Source: DATKQY01 sp035532475 (GTDB lineage: Bacteria > Actinomycetota > Acidimicrobiia > Acidimicrobiales > Bog-793). From it: 64,000 nucleotides of DNA. Position 1 is the stretch's first letter. The number at the start of each line of letters is the position of its first letter. The translations under genes were made by a program, and so were the position numbers. Below, in pieces: positions 26,555-34,918 of this stretch. The DNA is taken from the NCBI GenBank assembly GCA_035532475.1, contig DATKQY010000003.1:1-64000 (forward strand), in the 5' to 3' direction. The notes below the pieces were generated by a model, which was given only the letters and a program-made list of their open reading frames with translations, was not told where the DNA came from and searched no databases.

Positions 26555-26787
26555 GCGTCCGGGTCCGCCTCGTCTTCCCCGAGGCGCTCGTGCGCGAGCC
26601 CGTGCTCGCCCGGCTGGCCCGGAGCTTCGACGTGCAGCCGAACATCCGGCGTGCGAGCGTCGACGAGGACTCCGGCTGGATCGTCTGCGAGCTGGAGGGC
26701 AACGGCGCCGACGTCGAACGGGCGCTCGCATGGCTCGCGGAGACGGGCGTGCGCGTCGAGCTCCTCGGCGACGTGGTCGAGAGCTGA
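26551..26787 (+). CDS. NIL domain protein
   Basis: 78 residues: RVRLVFPEALVREPVLARLA at the start, a FDVQPNIRRASVD central strand, and VERALAWLAETGVRVELL at the end. This is the ferredoxin-like NIL domain, found at the C-terminus of the methionine importer ATPase MetN and fused to ferredoxins, where it binds methionine or small ligands. It is coupled to larE by a GTGA overlap, which hints at a shared sulfur-related role. Confidence 0.75.
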   Translation: MSVRVRLVFPEALVREPVLARLARSFDVQPNIRRASVDEDSGWIVCELEGNGADVERALAWLAETGVRVELLGDVVES

Positions 26788-26788
26788 G

Positions 26789-26817
26789 GCCCGCCCGGCG
26801 CCCGACCCCGGGCGGGC
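26789..26817. terminator. Hairpin between convergent NIL and Cys-rich genes
   Basis: GCCCGCCCGG (26789-26798) and CCGGGCGGGC (26808-26817), perfect 10-bp stem with a nine-base loop, located between two converging stop codons. Confidence 0.5.
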
Positions 26818-26825
26818 GGGGCGGG

Positions 26826-27050
26826 TCAGCGCCGGGGCCGCCCGGGTCCAGGAGCGTCCCCCTCGCCGACCTGCCAGCCGGCGCTCGAGGTCGAGCGCCG
26901 CTCGTAGAAGAGGCAGCCGTCGGGGCAGCCGAAGGGCACGGTGTCGTTCGCACCGAGCCGGCACCGCTCGAGCCGCTCGCCGTTGCGGACCGTCTGCATG
27001 ATGTAGTGGCGACAATCCGCCCGGACGGCCATCGGACAATCGTCGCACAC
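26826..27050 (-). CDS. Small cysteine-rich protein
   Basis: 74 residues from GTG 27050 (ATG 27032 possible). Cysteines are arranged as CDDC near the start, ADCRHY, LERCRLG and FGCPDGCLFYE, a pattern suited to binding zinc or an Fe-S cluster. It looks like a conserved actinobacterial protein of unknown function; I do not know a name. It is divergent from the NUDIX gene (27078), with only 27 bp between starts. Confidence 0.6.
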   Translation of the reverse strand: MCDDCPMAVRADCRHYIMQTVRNGERLERCRLGANDTVPFGCPDGCLFYERRSTSSAGWQVGEGDAPGPGRPRR

Positions 27051-27077
27051 GGCCGGCGTGGCGATAGCGTCGGTCCG

Positions 27078-27812
27078 GTGACCGGCGAGCCCGTCCCCGT
27101 CGCCGACCTGCTCAGGTGGAGCGAGAGCCTGGCAGCGATCGCGCGCACCGGACTCGGCTTCACCGCGAGCGTCTTCGAGCGCGAGCGCTTCGAGGAGGTG
27201 CTGCGCCTCGCCGCCGAGATGCGAGCCGTCGCCGACGAGCGCCTCGCCGTGGCGGGCCACGCCCCGGTCGGGACCACGGCCGAGGGGCTCGTCCAGGAGT
27301 GGATGCGCAGCGTCGGTGAGGGGGTCGCCGGCTACGTCACGCCGCGGGTGAGCGTCGGGGCGATCGTCGGCAACGACGACGGCGAGCTGCTGCTCGTCCG
27401 GCGTGCCGACTCCGGCGTCTGGCTCTACCCGACCGGCTGGGCCGACGTCGGCTACTCGGCGGCCGAGGTGGCGGTGAAGGAGGTGGCAGAGGAGACGGGG
27501 ATCGAGGTCGAGCCGCTGCGGCTGGTGATGGTCCTCGACGGCCTGCGCCTCGGCTTCACGCGCTCTGCGCTGTACTCGCTCGTCTTCCACTGCAAGACGA
27601 CCGGGGGCGCCCTCGCCGCGCACCCGCTCGAGTGCGCCGAGGTCGGCTGGTTCGCCCGGGACGCGCTCCCCGAGCCGCTCGCCGGCTCCGACCGCTGGGT
27701 GGACCAGGCGTTCGCCGCGATCGGCGGCGAGCCGGTGGAGGTGCTCTTCGACCGCCCCCGCGACCGGCGCGGGCAACGAGCCGGTCAGCCCGAGCGCCGC
27801 CCGCGCAGGTAG
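27078..27812 (+). CDS. NUDIX hydrolase with N-terminal accessory domain
   Basis: 244 residues from GTG 27078. A helical N-terminal region (residues 1-85, VADLLRWSESLAAIARTGLGF) resembles the accessory domain of ADP-ribose or nucleoside-diphosphate-linked NUDIX enzymes. The NUDIX box is GYSAAEVAVKEVAEETGI, with Lys in place of the usual Arg before EVAEE. The substrate is unknown. The 3' end overlaps the convergent PAC2 gene by 28 bases. Confidence 0.82.
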   Translation: MTGEPVPVADLLRWSESLAAIARTGLGFTASVFERERFEEVLRLAAEMRAVADERLAVAGHAPVGTTAEGLVQEWMRSVGEGVAGYVTPRVSVGAIVGNDDGELLLVRRADSGVWLYPTGWADVGYSAAEVAVKEVAEETGIEVEPLRLVMVLDGLRLGFTRSALYSLVFHCKTTGGALAAHPLECAEVGWFARDALPEPLAGSDRWVDQAFAAIGGEPVEVLFDRPRDRRGQRAGQPERRPRR

Positions 27813-28702
27813 CGCTCGATCTCCTCGGCGAGCCCCTCGGCGGACAGGTCGCCGCCCGTGGCCTCCTCCAGCTCCTGCAGCCGCGCGACGTACGCGGCGA
27901 CGTTCTCGTCCTCACGGACGAGGTCGTCCATCCGGCTCTCGTACTCGAAGGCCTGCTCCTCGAGCGCCACCTTGTCGACGCTGCGGCCGAGCATGGCGGT
28001 CGTCACCTCGACGAGCGCGAGCGCGGCCTTGGCCGAGAGCGGGATCGAGTAGCACGGCACGCTCGCCCACAGCGACGTCGTCGGCACCCCCGCGTCGGCG
28101 AGCGCGCCGCTCAGCACGCCGACGATGCCGGTCGGGCCCTCGTAGCGGGAGGGCTCGATCGCGAACTTCTCGAGCAGCCCCGGCTCGCTCGACGTCCCGC
28201 TGAGCGGGACGGGACGGGAGTGGGTCACCTCGGAGAGGAAGGCGCCGAGGGTCAGCGCCCGCTCGACGCCGAGGCCGCGTGCGAGCGCCACGACGGTCTC
28301 GCAGTACGAGCGCCAGCGCAGCTGCGGCTCGTGCCCGCGCAGGAGGACGACGTCTCGTCCCTCGTCGCGCACCGTCGCGATCGACAGCGAGGTGGCCGGC
28401 CAGGCGACGCGACGCGAGTCGCCCTCGCCGATCGCCACCTCCGGGCGGACCTCGGTGAAGTCGAAGAACTCCTCCGGGTCGATCTCGGCGAACTGGACGG
28501 CACCCCAGGCCCGTGCCAGGTGCGAGGCGGCGAAGGAGGCCGCCTCGCCGGCATCGTTCCAGCCCTCGAACGCGGCGACCAGCACCGGGCGGCGCAGCTT
28601 CGGGCGGCGCAGGAAGCGCACCGCCGACTGCGGGAAGTGATCGAACGCGCCCGCGAGCGGCCGGGTCCCGCCGCTGAACAGCCCCGTCCGTCGCCGTCCC
28701 AT
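27785..28702 (-). CDS. PAC2 family protein (proteasome assembly chaperone-like)
   Basis: 305 residues from ATG 28702, chosen because GGAGGA sits six bases upstream; ATG 28717 is an alternative. PAC2 signatures: LVAAFEGWNDAGEAAS near residue 40, LLRGHEPQLRW, TLGAFLSEVTHSRPV and a C-terminal helical segment rich in Glu. Actinobacterial members are uncharacterised; eukaryotic PAC2 assists 20S proteasome assembly. No proteasome genes are in the window. Confidence 0.82.
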   Translation of the reverse strand: MGRRRTGLFSGGTRPLAGAFDHFPQSAVRFLRRPKLRRPVLVAAFEGWNDAGEAASFAASHLARAWGAVQFAEIDPEEFFDFTEVRPEVAIGEGDSRRVAWPATSLSIATVRDEGRDVVLLRGHEPQLRWRSYCETVVALARGLGVERALTLGAFLSEVTHSRPVPLSGTSSEPGLLEKFAIEPSRYEGPTGIVGVLSGALADAGVPTTSLWASVPCYSIPLSAKAALALVEVTTAMLGRSVDKVALEEQAFEYESRMDDLVREDENVAAYVARLQELEEATGGDLSAEGLAEEIERYLRGRRSG

Positions 28703-28804
28703 CGCGAGTCCTCCCATTGCCTTCGCAGCCTATCGGCGCATCCGCCCACGTCGCGACCGGGAGCTTCGCGAGCCGGGCGCACGGCCCCCGGTACACTGCG
28801 GCCC

Positions 28805-29245
28805 GTGCCGACCAACGGCCTTTTGATCGAGCGCGTCCAGCAGGTGAGCGAAGAGCTCGTCGCGGCCTTCGCCCGGCTCGGGCCCCAGCTCTCCTCCTCG
28901 CCGCCCCCCGGGCTCGAGGCGTTGCGCCGCGTCGTCTCCTCGCCTGGGACCGCGCTGCTGGTGGCGCGCGGCGCCGACGCCAGCATCGTCGGCACCTGCA
29001 CCCTCGTCACCTTCGAGATCCCGACTGGGCTGCGCGCGTGGCTGGAGGACGTGGTCGTGGACGGGGCGACCCGCGGCAGCGGCGTCGGCGCCGCGCTCGT
29101 CGAGGCGGCCCTCGACGCGGCGCGAGCCGCCGGGGCGCGCACCGTCGACCTGACCTCGCGCCCGAGCCGTGAGGCCGCGAACCGCCTCTACGAACGGTCG
29201 GGCTTCGCGCGTCGGGAGACGAACGTGTGGCGCCGCGAGCTGTGA
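28805..29245 (+). CDS. GNAT family N-acetyltransferase
   Basis: 146 residues from GTG 28805. Acetyl-CoA motif VVDGATRGSGVGAALVEAAL (R-x-x-G-x-G/A) and the C-terminal RPSREAANRLYERSGFARRETNVW typical of small GNATs. It probably acetylates a small molecule or a protein terminus. It is divergent from PAC2 with about 100 bp between starts. Confidence 0.82.
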   Translation: MPTNGLLIERVQQVSEELVAAFARLGPQLSSSPPPGLEALRRVVSSPGTALLVARGADASIVGTCTLVTFEIPTGLRAWLEDVVVDGATRGSGVGAALVEAALDAARAAGARTVDLTSRPSREAANRLYERSGFARRETNVWRREL

Positions 29246-29317
29246 GCCCGGCGGCCCGGTAGCCGTTCGCAGGCCCCCCGGGGCGGTTGCGGCCCGCCGA
29301 CCGGCCGGCCCTGCAGA

Positions 29318-29340
29318 TCGTTAGTTCGCTAAGCTAACGA
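29318..29340. promoter_or_regulatory. Operator-like inverted repeat upstream of the DHA2 transporter
   Basis: TCGTTAG (29318-29324), nine-base spacer, CTAACGA (29334-29340), a perfect 7-bp dyad; an inner TTAG-TTCG-CTAA dyad (29321-29332) overlaps it. It is a low-GC island just before the leader ORF. Such sites suit TetR- or MarR-family repressors of drug exporters. No regulator gene is adjacent. Confidence 0.5.
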
Positions 29341-29341
29341 C

Positions 29342-29410
29342 ATGAGCTGCCGCAGCGACCAGGCGGTGCCGAGTCGTGGTGCACGGCGCACCGGGCCCCG
29401 CGCTCGATGA
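29342..29410 (+). CDS. Short leader ORF coupled to the DHA2 transporter
   Basis: ATG 29342 opens a 22-codon, Arg/Ser-rich reading frame whose TGA (29408-29410) overlaps the transporter ATG (29407) as ATGA. It begins one base after the operator dyad, so it is probably at the very 5' end of the mRNA. It could be a leader peptide providing translational coupling, or chance. There is no strong ribosome site, and the message may be nearly leaderless. Confidence 0.35.
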   Translation: MSCRSDQAVPSRGARRTGPRAR

Positions 29411-31182
29411 GCGGGAACGCCCTGGCGACCTCGCGAAGCCGTGGTGGCCCACCGGCCGGTCGCTCGCACGACGAGCGGTACAAGTGGATCGCCCTGTCCA
29501 ACGTCACGCTCGGCGTGCTGATGGCGACCATCGACGGGTCGATCACCCTCATCGCCATGCCGGACATCTTCCGCGGCATCCACCTCGACCCCCTGCAGGC
29601 CGGGAACAGCTTCTACCTGCTCTGGATGCTGCTCGGCTTCCTCGTCGTGACGAGCGTGCTCGTCGTGAACTTCGGCCGCCTCGGCGACCTGTTCGGGCGG
29701 GTGCGCCTCTACAACCTCGGCTTCGTCGTCTACACCCTGTTCTCGCTACTGCTCACCGTCACGTGGCAGACCGGGCGCGCCGGCGCCCTCTACCTCGTGA
29801 TCATGCGCATCTTCCAAGGTGTCGGCAGCGCCCTGCTGATCGCCAACTCCGCGGCCATCCTGACCGACGCCTTCCCCGAGCACCAGCGGGGCATGGCCCT
29901 CGGCATCAACAACATCGCCGGGATCAGCGGCCTGTTCATCGGCCTCGTCCTCGGCGGTGTGCTCGCCCCGATCGACTGGCGGCTCGTCTTCCTCATCTCG
30001 GTCCCCATCGGCCTGTTCGGCACCGTCTGGGCGTACCTGAAGCTGGAAGAGCGCGGGGAGCGGCGCCCCGGGCGCATCGACTGGCTCGGGAACGCGACCT
30101 TCGCGCTCGGCCTCATCGGCGTGATGATCGCGATCACCTACGGCATCGAGCCCTACGGGGGCAGCACCATGGGCTGGTCGAGCCCCCGGGTCATCGCGTC
30201 GGGCCTGTCGGGCGTGGCGCTCCTCGGGGCCTTCGCCGTCATCGAGTCGAGGGTCGAGAACCCGATGTTCCGGCTCCCGCTGTTCAAGATCCGCGCCTTC
30301 ACGGCCGGCAGCATCTCCACGCTCCTCGCCGGGATCGCCCGGGGCGGGCTGATGTTCATGCTGATCATCTGGCTCCAGGGCATCTGGCTCCCCGAGCACG
30401 GGTACACGTTCTCCGCCACGCCGCTGTGGGCGGGCATCTACATGCTCCCGCTGACGTTCGGCTTCCTCGTGGCGGGCCCGGTGTCGGGCCTGCTCTCGGA
30501 CCGCTTCGGGTCGCGACCGTTCGCCACCGGCGGCATGGTGGTCCAGGCGGCCAGCTTCGCCCTGCTCCTGTTCCTCCCCGTCGACTTCTCCTACCTGCCC
30601 TTCGCCCTGCTGCTGTTCATGAACGGGCTCGGCGCCGGAGCGTTCGCCTCCCCGAACCGCGCCGGGGTGATGAACAGCCTCCCGCCCCAGCACCGCGGCG
30701 CCGGGGGCGGCATGAACTCCACCTTCCAGAACTCGGCGCAGGTGCTGTCGATCGGGATCTTCTTCACGTTGATGATCGTCGGGCTCTCCTCGACGCTGCC
30801 CGCCGCCCTCACCCACGGCCTCTCGGCGGAGGGCGTCCCGGCGACGGCGGTCGAGCGGATCGCGCACCTCCCGCCGGTCTCGGTGCTCTTCGCCGCCTTC
30901 CTCGGCTACAACCCGATGCAGCACCTCATCGGCGCGGCGACGCTCGCCAAGCTGCCGCCGGCACACGTCGCGGTGCTGACCGGCAGGCGCTTCTTCCCCG
31001 AGCTCATCTCGACGCCGTTCCGGTCCGGGCTGAGGCACGCCTTCGCCTTCGCCATCGCCGCCTGCGTCGTGGCGGCGGGCGCGTCGTGGCTGCGCGGCGG
31101 GCGCTACGTCTACCGCGAGCCCGCCGATCGGGCGGCGTCGGGCGCGGCCGACGGCGCGGGGGTCCCAGAGATCCTGATCTGA
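29407..31182 (+). CDS. MFS transporter, DHA2 (EmrB/QacA-like) family
   Basis: 591 residues and about 14 membrane helices. DHA2 landmarks: ATIDGSITLIAMPDI in helix 1 (motif D1), NFGRLGDLFGR (motif A, loop 2-3), RIFQGVGSALLIANSAAIL (motif B region) and a second motif-A-like LSDRFGSRPF. It is expected to export a drug or metabolite with proton antiport. There is a longer loop near residues 470-510. An operator-like dyad and leader ORF precede it. Confidence 0.88.
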   Translation: MSGNALATSRSRGGPPAGRSHDERYKWIALSNVTLGVLMATIDGSITLIAMPDIFRGIHLDPLQAGNSFYLLWMLLGFLVVTSVLVVNFGRLGDLFGRVRLYNLGFVVYTLFSLLLTVTWQTGRAGALYLVIMRIFQGVGSALLIANSAAILTDAFPEHQRGMALGINNIAGISGLFIGLVLGGVLAPIDWRLVFLISVPIGLFGTVWAYLKLEERGERRPGRIDWLGNATFALGLIGVMIAITYGIEPYGGSTMGWSSPRVIASGLSGVALLGAFAVIESRVENPMFRLPLFKIRAFTAGSISTLLAGIARGGLMFMLIIWLQGIWLPEHGYTFSATPLWAGIYMLPLTFGFLVAGPVSGLLSDRFGSRPFATGGMVVQAASFALLLFLPVDFSYLPFALLLFMNGLGAGAFASPNRAGVMNSLPPQHRGAGGGMNSTFQNSAQVLSIGIFFTLMIVGLSSTLPAALTHGLSAEGVPATAVERIAHLPPVSVLFAAFLGYNPMQHLIGAATLAKLPPAHVAVLTGRRFFPELISTPFRSGLRHAFAFAIAACVVAAGASWLRGGRYVYREPADRAASGAADGAGVPEILI

Positions 31183-31353
31183 GGCCGATCGCGCGCTGCG
31201 CCAGGGCGATCTCCCCGGCGCTCGGGCCGCCGCTCGACCCGCGGCCCGGCCGCGCGCGCGAGCTGGCGGCCCGGAGGTGCCCTTTCCGGCGCGCGGTCGT
31301 AGGATCCCTCTTCGCGAGGGGCGGGGGGCGGACCACCGAGGAGGTCGCAGGGC

Positions 31354-32625
31354 GTGACTGACAGCGTCACCATCACCGACAACCGGACCGGACAGTCGAT
31401 CGAGATCCCGATCGTGGACGGCGGCGTCAACGCGACCGAGTGGTCGAAGCTGCTCCCGGGCATCTGGTTCTACGACCCCGGCTTCTCGACGACGGCGGAG
31501 TGCGAGAGCTCGATCACCTACATCGACGGCGACGAGGGCGTCCTGCGCTACCGCGGCTACCCCATCGAGCAGCTGGCGGAGCGCTCCTCCTACCTCGAGG
31601 TCGCCTACCTGCTCCTGAACGGCGAGCTGCCGACGGCCGCCCAGTTCGAGACCTGGAAGGACGAGGTCACCCACCACACCTTCATCCACGAGAACGTGAG
31701 GAAGCGCTTCCTCGAAGGCTTCCACTACGACGCCCACCCGATGGGGATGCTGGTCTCGGCGGTGGCCGCGCTGTCGACCTTCTACCCCGAGGCCAAGAAC
31801 ATCTTGGACCTCGACGCGCGCCACAAGCAGATCGTGCGCCTGATCGCGAAGATGCCGACCCTCGCCGCGGCGACGCACCGCTTCAGCGTCGGGATGCCCT
31901 TCGTCTACCCGGACAACTCGCTCACCTTCGCGGAGAACTTCCTCTCCATGATGTGGAAGACGGCGGAGCCCCGCTTCGAGGCGAACCCGGCGCTCGCCCG
32001 GGCGGTCGACGTCCTGTTCATCCTCCACGCCGACCATGAGCAGAACTGCTCGACGACGACGATGCGTGTCGTCGGCTCCGCCCACGCCGATCCCTACTCG
32101 GCCTGCGCGGCGGCCTGCGCCGCCCTGTACGGCCCCCGCCACGGCGGGGCGAACGAGGCGGTGCTGCGGATGCTGACCTCCATCGGCTCGATCGAGAACG
32201 TCCCCGCCTTCGTCCAGTCCGTGAAGGAGGGCCACGGGCGCCTCCAGGGGTTCGGGCACCGCGTCTACAAGAACTACGACCCCCGGGCGAAGATCATCCG
32301 CCAGGCGGCCTACGACGTCTTCGAGATCACCGGGAAGAACCCCCTGCTCGACATCGCCCTGAAGCTGGAGGAGACGGCGCTCGCCGACGAGTACTTCATC
32401 TCGCGCAAGCTCTACCCGAACGTCGACTTCTACTCCGGCCTCATCTACCAGGCCATGGGCTTCCCCGTGGAGATGTTCACCGTGCTCTTCGCCATCCCCC
32501 GCACCGCGGGGTGGCTCGCGCACTGGGTCGAGATGCTCTCGAAGGACACGAAGATCGCCCGGCCGCGTCAGCTCTACACCGGCAGCCCGGAGCGTGACTA
32601 CGTCGCCCTCGAGCAGCGCTCCTGA
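31354..32625 (+). CDS. gltA: Citrate synthase
   Basis: 423 residues from GTG 31354 (GAGGAGG upstream). Catalytic residues are readable: His in LHADHEQNCST, His in GFGHRVYKNYD and Asp in PNVDFYSGL. The N-terminal GDEGVLRYRGYPIEQLAE is typical of the long bacterial form. It condenses oxaloacetate and acetyl-CoA in the TCA cycle. A TAGGAT -10-like hexamer lies near 31301. It ends facing rlmB across a strong hairpin. Confidence 0.95.
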   Translation: MTDSVTITDNRTGQSIEIPIVDGGVNATEWSKLLPGIWFYDPGFSTTAECESSITYIDGDEGVLRYRGYPIEQLAERSSYLEVAYLLLNGELPTAAQFETWKDEVTHHTFIHENVRKRFLEGFHYDAHPMGMLVSAVAALSTFYPEAKNILDLDARHKQIVRLIAKMPTLAAATHRFSVGMPFVYPDNSLTFAENFLSMMWKTAEPRFEANPALARAVDVLFILHADHEQNCSTTTMRVVGSAHADPYSACAAACAALYGPRHGGANEAVLRMLTSIGSIENVPAFVQSVKEGHGRLQGFGHRVYKNYDPRAKIIRQAAYDVFEITGKNPLLDIALKLEETALADEYFISRKLYPNVDFYSGLIYQAMGFPVEMFTVLFAIPRTAGWLAHWVEMLSKDTKIARPRQLYTGSPERDYVALEQRS

Positions 32626-32750
32626 GCGCCCCGCCACCGGCGCGCCGGCCGAGGCGGGGCGGTCACATCTCTGGCGCGGATGATGACGATGCGCTAAACA
32701 GATGACACGGCCGGTCTCCGGGGGGGTCCGGTTTGGGACGGGGGGGTCCA

Positions 32751-32790
32751 GGCAACGGCCCGCCGGCGCGAGCGCCGGCGGGCCGTTGCC
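32751..32790. terminator. Strong bidirectional terminator between gltA and rlmB
   Basis: Perfect 18-bp arms (32751-32768 and 32773-32790) enclose a four-base loop CGAG; the stem is nearly all G/C except its base. It separates converging transcripts. Just upstream, CGGGGGGGTCC occurs twice at about 32719 and 32739. Confidence 0.7.
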
Positions 32791-32801
32791 TTACCGCTGC
32801 C

Positions 32802-33725
32802 TCAGGCGCTCGGGTGCCGGCGGCGCCCCGCGACGGCGAAGCAGGCGACGGCCGCCGCCGCCGCCACGTTCAACGAGCCGAGCGGGCCCCACAGCGGGAT
32901 GCGGGCGAGCACGTCGCAACGCGAGCGCGTCAGGGCGGCGAGCCCACGGCCCTCGGCGCCGAGCACGAGCGCGACGGGGCCGTCGAGCAGCTCCAGCCCG
33001 TCGAGCTCACGCTCCCCGTCAGCGTCGAGGCCGATGCTCCACACCCCGCCGCGGGAGAGCTCCTGCAAGGCGGCGCCGACACCGGGGACGAGGGCGATCG
33101 GCAGGTGCTCGACCGCCCCGGCGGCCGCCTTCAGCGCGGCGGGCGTGAGGTGCGCCGAACGGCGACGCGGGAGCACCGCGCCGGTCGCGCCGGCGCAGCT
33201 CGCCGTCCTCAGCACGCTCCCGAGGTTGCGGGGGTCGGTGACCCCGTCGAGCACGACGAGGAACGGTGGTGTCGCCACCTCGCCGGTCGCGCCGCCCGCC
33301 GTCGCCTCCGACGGGGCGAGGAGCCTGGCCAGGTCGGTCGCGAGGACCGGAGCGGCGCGGGCGACGACGCCCTGGTGGACCTCGTTGCGCGCGAGCGAGT
33401 CGACGTGGTGCTCGGGGACGAACCGCACGGAGACGCCCCGCGACCGGGCGAGCTCGACGATCTCGGTCAGCACGGTCGAGGGGTCGCGCCCCTCGGCGAC
33501 GATCAGCTCGAACACGCGTCGGCGCCCGGCGACCAGCAGCTCACGAACGGCCTGGCGGCCCTCGACCTGCTCGCCCCCGAGTGCCTCGGCCTGCTCGCTG
33601 CGACGGGCGGGATCGCCCGGCCTGCCGGGGCTCCCGCGGCGCCCGGCGGTGCTACGGGGGGTGCCACGCCTGCCGCCGGCGTCCCTGCCGCGCGCGCCAC
33701 GGCCATCGCTTCGCGGGGCGCTCAC
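32802..33725 (-). CDS. rlmB: 23S rRNA 2'-O-methyltransferase, SpoU/RlmB family
   Basis: 307 residues from GTG 33725. The first ~70 residues are an Arg/Gly-rich basic tail. Then come the substrate-binding domain (GRQAVRELL) and a SpoU domain with VLDGVTDPRNLGSVLRTA, LVLGAEGRGL and PLWGPLGSLNVAAA, the knot motifs that bind SAM. The likely target is the Gm2251-equivalent in 23S rRNA, although TrmH-type tRNA targets cannot be excluded. The start overlaps the ispF stop (GTGA). Confidence 0.88.
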   Translation of the reverse strand: MSAPRSDGRGARGRDAGGRRGTPRSTAGRRGSPGRPGDPARRSEQAEALGGEQVEGRQAVRELLVAGRRRVFELIVAEGRDPSTVLTEIVELARSRGVSVRFVPEHHVDSLARNEVHQGVVARAAPVLATDLARLLAPSEATAGGATGEVATPPFLVVLDGVTDPRNLGSVLRTASCAGATGAVLPRRRSAHLTPAALKAAAGAVEHLPIALVPGVGAALQELSRGGVWSIGLDADGERELDGLELLDGPVALVLGAEGRGLAALTRSRCDVLARIPLWGPLGSLNVAAAAAVACFAVAGRRRHPSA

Positions 33726-34243
33726 GGCGCCGGGGCGGGCGGCTCCCGCTCGAGCAGCACGACGGCGAAGCACGCGATGCCCTCGACACGCCCGAGGCTG
33801 CCGAGGCCCTCGGGGCGCGTCGCCTTCACGTGGATCGGGGCCCCGGCGGCATCGGAGAGGCGCGCCATCATCTCCTCGCGCCGGGCGACGATCTTCGGCC
33901 GCTCCCCGACCACTGTGCAGTCGCCGTTCACCACCCGCCAGCCCTCGGCGGCCACACGTTCGACGACCGTGCGCAGGAGCAGCAGGCTGTCGGCCCCGCG
34001 CCAGTGCTCGTCGGTGTCGGGGAAGTGCGCACCGAGGTCACCGAGGCCCGCCGCGCCGAGGATCGCGTCGGCGACGCTGTGCGCGACGACGTCGGCGTCG
34101 CTGTGGCCACGCAGCGCCCGCTCGCCGGGGAACCCGACGCCGCCCAGCACCAGCTGGCGCGGCCGCGCCCGGCCGGGCTCGCCCGGCGTCGGTTCGTCGA
34201 AGGGGTGGACGTCGACGCCGAGGCCGACGCGCTGCTCGCTCAC
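33722..34243 (-). CDS. ispF: 2-C-methyl-D-erythritol 2,4-cyclodiphosphate synthase
   Basis: 173 residues from GTG 34243. Zinc ligands lie in GLGVDVHPF (Asp, His) and LRGHSDADVVAHSVADAILGA (part quoted). FPDTDEHWRGADS and the C-terminal KATRPEGLGSLGRVEGIAC region are standard. Fifth MEP-pathway enzyme, cyclising CDP-ME 2-phosphate. It overlaps ispD by GTGA upstream and rlmB downstream. IspE is not in the window. Confidence 0.94.
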   Translation of the reverse strand: MSEQRVGLGVDVHPFDEPTPGEPGRARPRQLVLGGVGFPGERALRGHSDADVVAHSVADAILGAAGLGDLGAHFPDTDEHWRGADSLLLLRTVVERVAAEGWRVVNGDCTVVGERPKIVARREEMMARLSDAAGAPIHVKATRPEGLGSLGRVEGIACFAVVLLEREPPAPAP

Positions 34244-34905
34244 CGCGAGCCGGAGGCGAGGACCTCGGCGCCCCAGGAGCCGAGGCGCGCCAGGTCGTCG
34301 ACGTCGGTGAGCTTGACGTTGCGCGCCTCGCCGGGGACCGTCACGACGGCACCGCCGATCGCCTCGACGAGCCCGGCGTCGTCCGTCGCGTCGGGCTCGC
34401 CGGCGTGCGCCCGGCGCAGCACCGCGGCGCGGAACGCCTGGGGCGTCTGCACGGCGACGAGATCGGAGCGCTCCAGCGTCTCGACCACGCGCCCCGCGGC
34501 GATGCGCTTCACGGTGTCGGCCAGGGGGACGGCCGGGATCGCACCGTCCGCCCCCGCCCCGACGGCGGCCACCACGGCCGTGAAGAGCGACCGGGAGGCG
34601 AGCGGGCGGGCGGCGTCGTGGACGACGACGATCTCGGCCGACGCCGGCACCGCCGCGAGCCCGGCCCGCACCGAGGCGGCTCGCGTCGCCCCGCCGGCGA
34701 CGACGACGCCGCAACCGGCATGGCGGGACGGTTCGCCGAGCGCCGCCTCGGGGAGGACGAGCACCACCTCCTCGGCGACCGACCGGGCGGCGTCGACGGC
34801 CCATTCCACGACGGGACGTCCGCACAGCTGCTCGAACTGCTTCGGCCCGCCGAAGCGGCGGCCTTCGCCCCCTGCGACGACGATCGCCCAGGTGCCAGCG
34901 GCCAA
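34240..34905 (-). CDS. ispD: 2-C-methyl-D-erythritol 4-phosphate cytidylyltransferase
   Basis: 221 residues, TTG start at 34905. Nucleotidyltransferase motif VVAGGEGRRFGGPKQF, VVVHDAARPL, AVQTPQAFR and TDDAGLVEA match IspD. Third MEP-pathway step, producing CDP-methylerythritol for isoprenoids. It lies 13 bp after carD and overlaps ispF. Confidence 0.94.
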   Translation of the reverse strand: MAAGTWAIVVAGGEGRRFGGPKQFEQLCGRPVVEWAVDAARSVAEEVVLVLPEAALGEPSRHAGCGVVVAGGATRAASVRAGLAAVPASAEIVVVHDAARPLASRSLFTAVVAAVGAGADGAIPAVPLADTVKRIAAGRVVETLERSDLVAVQTPQAFRAAVLRRAHAGEPDATDDAGLVEAIGGAVVTVPGEARNVKLTDVDDLARLGSWGAEVLASGSR

Positions 34906-34918
34906 GGGGCTGACCGGC

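Noticed and set aside
29746..32637. 963-codon minus-strand open frame opposite the exporter and citrate synthase
   Set aside because: Both plus-strand genes have full motifs; the opposite frame has only charged low-complexity sequence.
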